Source: JBBRUG01 sp038247995
Lineage (GTDB): Bacteria; Chloroflexota; Chloroflexia; Chloroflexales; Chloroflexaceae
Assembly: GCA_038247995.1 (NCBI GenBank)
Contig: JBBRUG010000298.1
Location: 1-7,625 of the forward strand
Length of the DNA stretch: 7,625 bases
Direction: 5' to 3'
Positions 6,029-7,625 of this stretch are shown one piece after another. Made by a program: the position numbers and the translations under genes. The notes beneath the pieces were generated by a model, which was not told the origin of the DNA, made no database searches, and saw nothing but the letters and a program-made list of their open reading frames with translations. Position 1 is the stretch's first letter; each line of letters begins with the position of its first letter.

Positions 6029-6886
6029 ATGCCACGCAAACGCAATCTGCTCTACCCCATCCACCTGCTCCGCGACTCTGCGCCGTTGCGCAGTGCTGCC
6101 TACTTGAGCGCGATGGTCGGTATTTTGCTGGCGAGCGTGCGCCTGCCGCGCAACGCACACCATCCGTTTTGGGAGACCGTGCACCCGTACGCGTTCCCTG
6201 GTGTGGTGCTGATCACCGACGCCTTCACCCGCCTGCGCCCAGAGGATCGTGCTGCCTGGACGCGCGCACCTACCCGGCGTAACCTGGACGACTTGGCGCG
6301 GGGCATGGCTCTCGGCACACTGGCCAGTTTGAGCGTGTTGGGTGTCGCTGCCGCCAACAGTTGGATCTCCGCGCCGGTATGGGGCTGGGAAGCGCAGCAC
6401 GACGCGACACCGGCTGATGTCGCGGCCGCCATGGGCTGGGCGAGTGCCAACGTCGCCCTCGCGGTGTACAACGAAGAGCAGATCTTTCGCGGCTACGGCC
6501 TTGATACGCTGCGCGCAGCGCTGGGCGCACCGGGCGCGGTGGCGCTGAGCAGCGCCCTATTCGCGCGCTACCACGGCCCCGGCGCGAAACCATTCCTCGG
6601 CCTGGGACTCGCCGGCCTGTTCCTCAGCCTGCTGCGCCTCGGCACGGGCAACCTCTGGCTCTCCGGCGGCTTCCACCTGGCCTGGAACCTCGTCCAGCGC
6701 GTCGTCTTCGGCCCGCCCGACCTCCCCGGCTCGCTGCGCCCGCTGCGCCTCCACGGCCCGCCGGCCTGGATTGGCGAACCCGGCCAACCCAACCCTGGCT
6801 GGCTGCACATCCTGGCGACGGCGCTGCTGGTGGCGCTGGCGGGCAGGTGGGTGTGGGGGAAACGGGCGCGAAGGCATATGGGATAG
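6029..6886 (+). CDS. CPBP-family intramembrane metalloprotease
   Basis: A membrane protein of 285 aa in the CAAX protease/bacteriocin-processing (Abi, CPBP) family, predicted to cleave substrates within or near the membrane. The three family motifs are present: EExxxR as E149-E150-Q-I-F-R154, FxxxH as F-A-R-Y-H182, and H216-L-A-W-N220. The glutamate and histidines are the catalytic or metal-site residues known for the family. Hydrophobic segments lie around 25-40, 93-112, 130-147, 168-180, 190-205 and 260-276. The ATG at 6029 is chosen because AAGGA (6019-6023) lies five bases before it. Two upstream ATGs in frame (6014, 6023) lack such a site. The N-terminus (PRKRNLLYP) is positively charged and without a cleavable signal. 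Natural substrate is unknown; bacterial members serve in peptide maturation, self-immunity or envelope stress. The 37-bp repeat hairpin just upstream could influence its translation. Confidence 0.85.
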   Translation: MPRKRNLLYPIHLLRDSAPLRSAAYLSAMVGILLASVRLPRNAHHPFWETVHPYAFPGVVLITDAFTRLRPEDRAAWTRAPTRRNLDDLARGMALGTLASLSVLGVAAANSWISAPVWGWEAQHDATPADVAAAMGWASANVALAVYNEEQIFRGYGLDTLRAALGAPGAVALSSALFARYHGPGAKPFLGLGLAGLFLSLLRLGTGNLWLSGGFHLAWNLVQRVVFGPPDLPGSLRPLRLHGPPAWIGEPGQPNPGWLHILATALLVALAGRWVWGKRARRHMG

Positions 6887-6894
6887 CGGATCGC

Positions 6895-6906
6895 ATGTGT
6901 CCACAT
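6895..6906. promoter_or_regulatory. Short inverted repeat before the SnoaL-like gene
   Basis: ATGTG-TC-CACAT is a perfect 5-bp dyad between the protease stop and the next gene. A weak -10-like TACACT follows at 6914-6919, but no good -35 box is visible, so the next gene could also be read through from the protease gene. Possible operator, low certainty. Confidence 0.2.
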
Positions 6907-6961
6907 AGCTCGCTACACTTCTTCCAGGACGAGGCATTGATCGGAAAGGAAGTGTACGGCG

Positions 6962-7363
6962 ATGGTGGATACAGCGATGAACGCACGCGCAATCGTAACC
7001 CAGTTTTGGGTGGCAATGCAGGCGAATGATTGGGCTGGGGCGGCCGCCTATTTCAGTGATGACTATGTGCTTGAATGGCCCCAGTCGGGCGAGCGGATTA
7101 TCGGGCGGGCAAACTTCGTCGCGGTGAATACGCACTACCCGGCCGCCGGACCGTGGCGTTTTACGCTGCATCGGTTGGTGACGGAGGGCGATACGGTCGT
7201 CAGCGATGTCGGCGTCACCGATGGTGCGATCCATGCCCGCGTGATCACCTTCTCCATCGTACGCGACGGTCAGATTGTGCAGCAGATCGAGTTCTGGCCT
7301 GATCCGTTTGCGGCGCCGGCCTGGCGAGCAGCTTGGGTTGAACGCGAAAACGAAGAGCGGTAA
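6962..7363 (+). CDS. SnoaL/NTF2-like small protein
   Basis: A protein of 133 aa of the cone-shaped alpha+beta NTF2/SnoaL-like superfamily, whose members are small enzymes (isomerases, cyclases, hydrolases) or ligand-binding proteins. The fold pattern is seen in order: an N-terminal helix (NARAIVTQFWVAMQANDW, about 7-24), the helix-turn AAAYFSDDYVLEWPQSG with the first strand, GRANFV (about 49-54), and then long antiparallel strands (WRFTLHRLVTEGDTVVSDV, ARVITFSIVRDGQIVQQIEF). The end, FWPDPFAAPAWRAAWVER, is typical of soluble family members from bacteria. The length is normal. A ribosome binding site AAAGGA (6945-6950) lies 11 bases before the ATG. It starts 75 nt after the protease gene, so joint transcription is possible. 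The substrate cannot be told from the sequence, and no link in function to the protease is evident. Confidence 0.8.
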   Translation: MVDTAMNARAIVTQFWVAMQANDWAGAAAYFSDDYVLEWPQSGERIIGRANFVAVNTHYPAAGPWRFTLHRLVTEGDTVVSDVGVTDGAIHARVITFSIVRDGQIVQQIEFWPDPFAAPAWRAAWVERENEER

Positions 7364-7417
7364 CGCCGAAATTGCTGCGTAGTCGATGGCAGGGGTGTGA
7401 GCCGCCGCTGGGCGCAA

Positions 7418-7426
7418 TGGTACAAT
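7418..7426 (+). promoter_or_regulatory. Extended -10 promoter of the redoxin gene
   Basis: TGG-TACAAT is an extended -10 element (TG, one base, then a hexamer matching TATAAT at five of six positions). The -35 region about 17 bases upstream is poor (GTGTGA/TGAGCC), as is common with extended -10 promoters. Transcription would begin near 7433, about 34 bases before the ATG at 7467. Confidence 0.5.
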
Positions 7427-7466
7427 GTCCGGTACTGCTCCCGCCGCTCCACACCCCGAGGTGACC

Positions 7467-7625
7467 ATGACCCAGCCGCAGCTTACCCAGCTTCCTGACG
7501 ACTTGCCGGTACCAGAAGACGACGGCGCGTGTGCGCACATGCCGGGCATGCGGCTCCCCGCGTTGCTGCTGCCGGCGACCGATGGGCAGCGCATTGATCT
7601 GGCGGAACGTAGCGGACGTACCATC
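7467..7625 (+). CDS. AhpC/TSA-like redoxin (peroxiredoxin family), N-terminal part only
   Basis: The first 53 codons of a gene that runs off the window. The start reads MTQPQLTQLPDDLPVPEDDG, then A-C-A-H-M-P-G-M-R-L-P, and then LLLPATDGQRIDLAERSGRT. The segment from GMRLPALLLPATDG onward is the opening of a thioredoxin-fold redoxin, in which a beta strand with a Pro precedes an ATDG-like turn. The acidic leader followed by DDG-A-C-x-H is what I associate with a group of bacterial peroxiredoxins. The peroxidatic cysteine would lie beyond the end and cannot be seen. C22 is in the leader and is not the catalytic one. GAGG (7458-7461) sits five bases before the ATG. A GTG at 7461 is in frame but overlaps that site. 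Expected role: thiol-dependent peroxide reduction in the cytoplasm. Confidence 0.65.
   Translation, partial: MTQPQLTQLPDDLPVPEDDGACAHMPGMRLPALLLPATDGQRIDLAERSGRTI

Noticed and set aside
5746..6282. Plus-strand open frame of 178 codons across the intergenic region
   Set aside because: It covers the G-rich filler and the repeats and then overlaps the protease gene in another frame. The composition is not protein-like.
6557..7624. Long minus-strand open frame of 355 codons
   Set aside because: It is antisense to the protease, SnoaL-like and redoxin genes, all of which have clear motifs, and its product is Arg/Pro-rich without a recognisable domain. Such frames are common opposite GC-rich genes.

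Overview
The window looks like chromosomal DNA of a GC-rich bacterium, most likely a member of the Chloroflexota (Chloroflexus/Roseiflexus type). This rests on protein flavour (many-pass histidine kinase, CPBP protease, redoxin with a long acidic N-terminus), on the G-rich intergenic filler of GGGGATC-like units, and on high GC. It is an inference without a database search.

Left part, minus strand, about 5735 down to 65. A probable operon runs right to left: a decayed response-regulator fragment (5565-5218), a GH5 glycoside hydrolase related to the glucosylceramidase/steryl-glucosidase group (5055 to about 3167 or 3085), a multi-pass membrane histidine kinase (3146-1257), and two receiver-domain proteins without DNA-binding output (1201-671 and 601-65). 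Gaps are 20, 55 and 69 nt once an apparent frameshift near the 3' end of the hydrolase gene is corrected. A good -35/-10 pair with a 12-bp palindrome over the -35 lies upstream of the decayed fragment (5735-5707). No transcription factor output is visible, so the kinase probably signals by protein-protein contact or a phosphorelay to a distant partner.

Middle, 5566-6028. This is a gene-free stretch of about 460 bases. It holds the minus-strand promoter and leader, a G-tract cluster that fits the G-quadruplex consensus (5788-5812), and two 37-bp near-identical direct repeats (5907 and 5975). Each repeat can form a 6-bp hairpin, and the second ends just before the ribosome binding site of the next gene.

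Right part, plus strand, 6029-7625. A CPBP-family intramembrane protease is followed by a small NTF2/SnoaL-like protein and the first 53 codons of an AhpC/TSA-like redoxin with its own TACAAT promoter.

The most interesting points are the coupling of a eukaryote-like glycolipid hydrolase to an output-less phosphosignalling set, the frameshift in that hydrolase, the receiver lacking its conserved lysine, and the repeat hairpins before the protease gene. None of this proves a new system. The operon is the best candidate for one.
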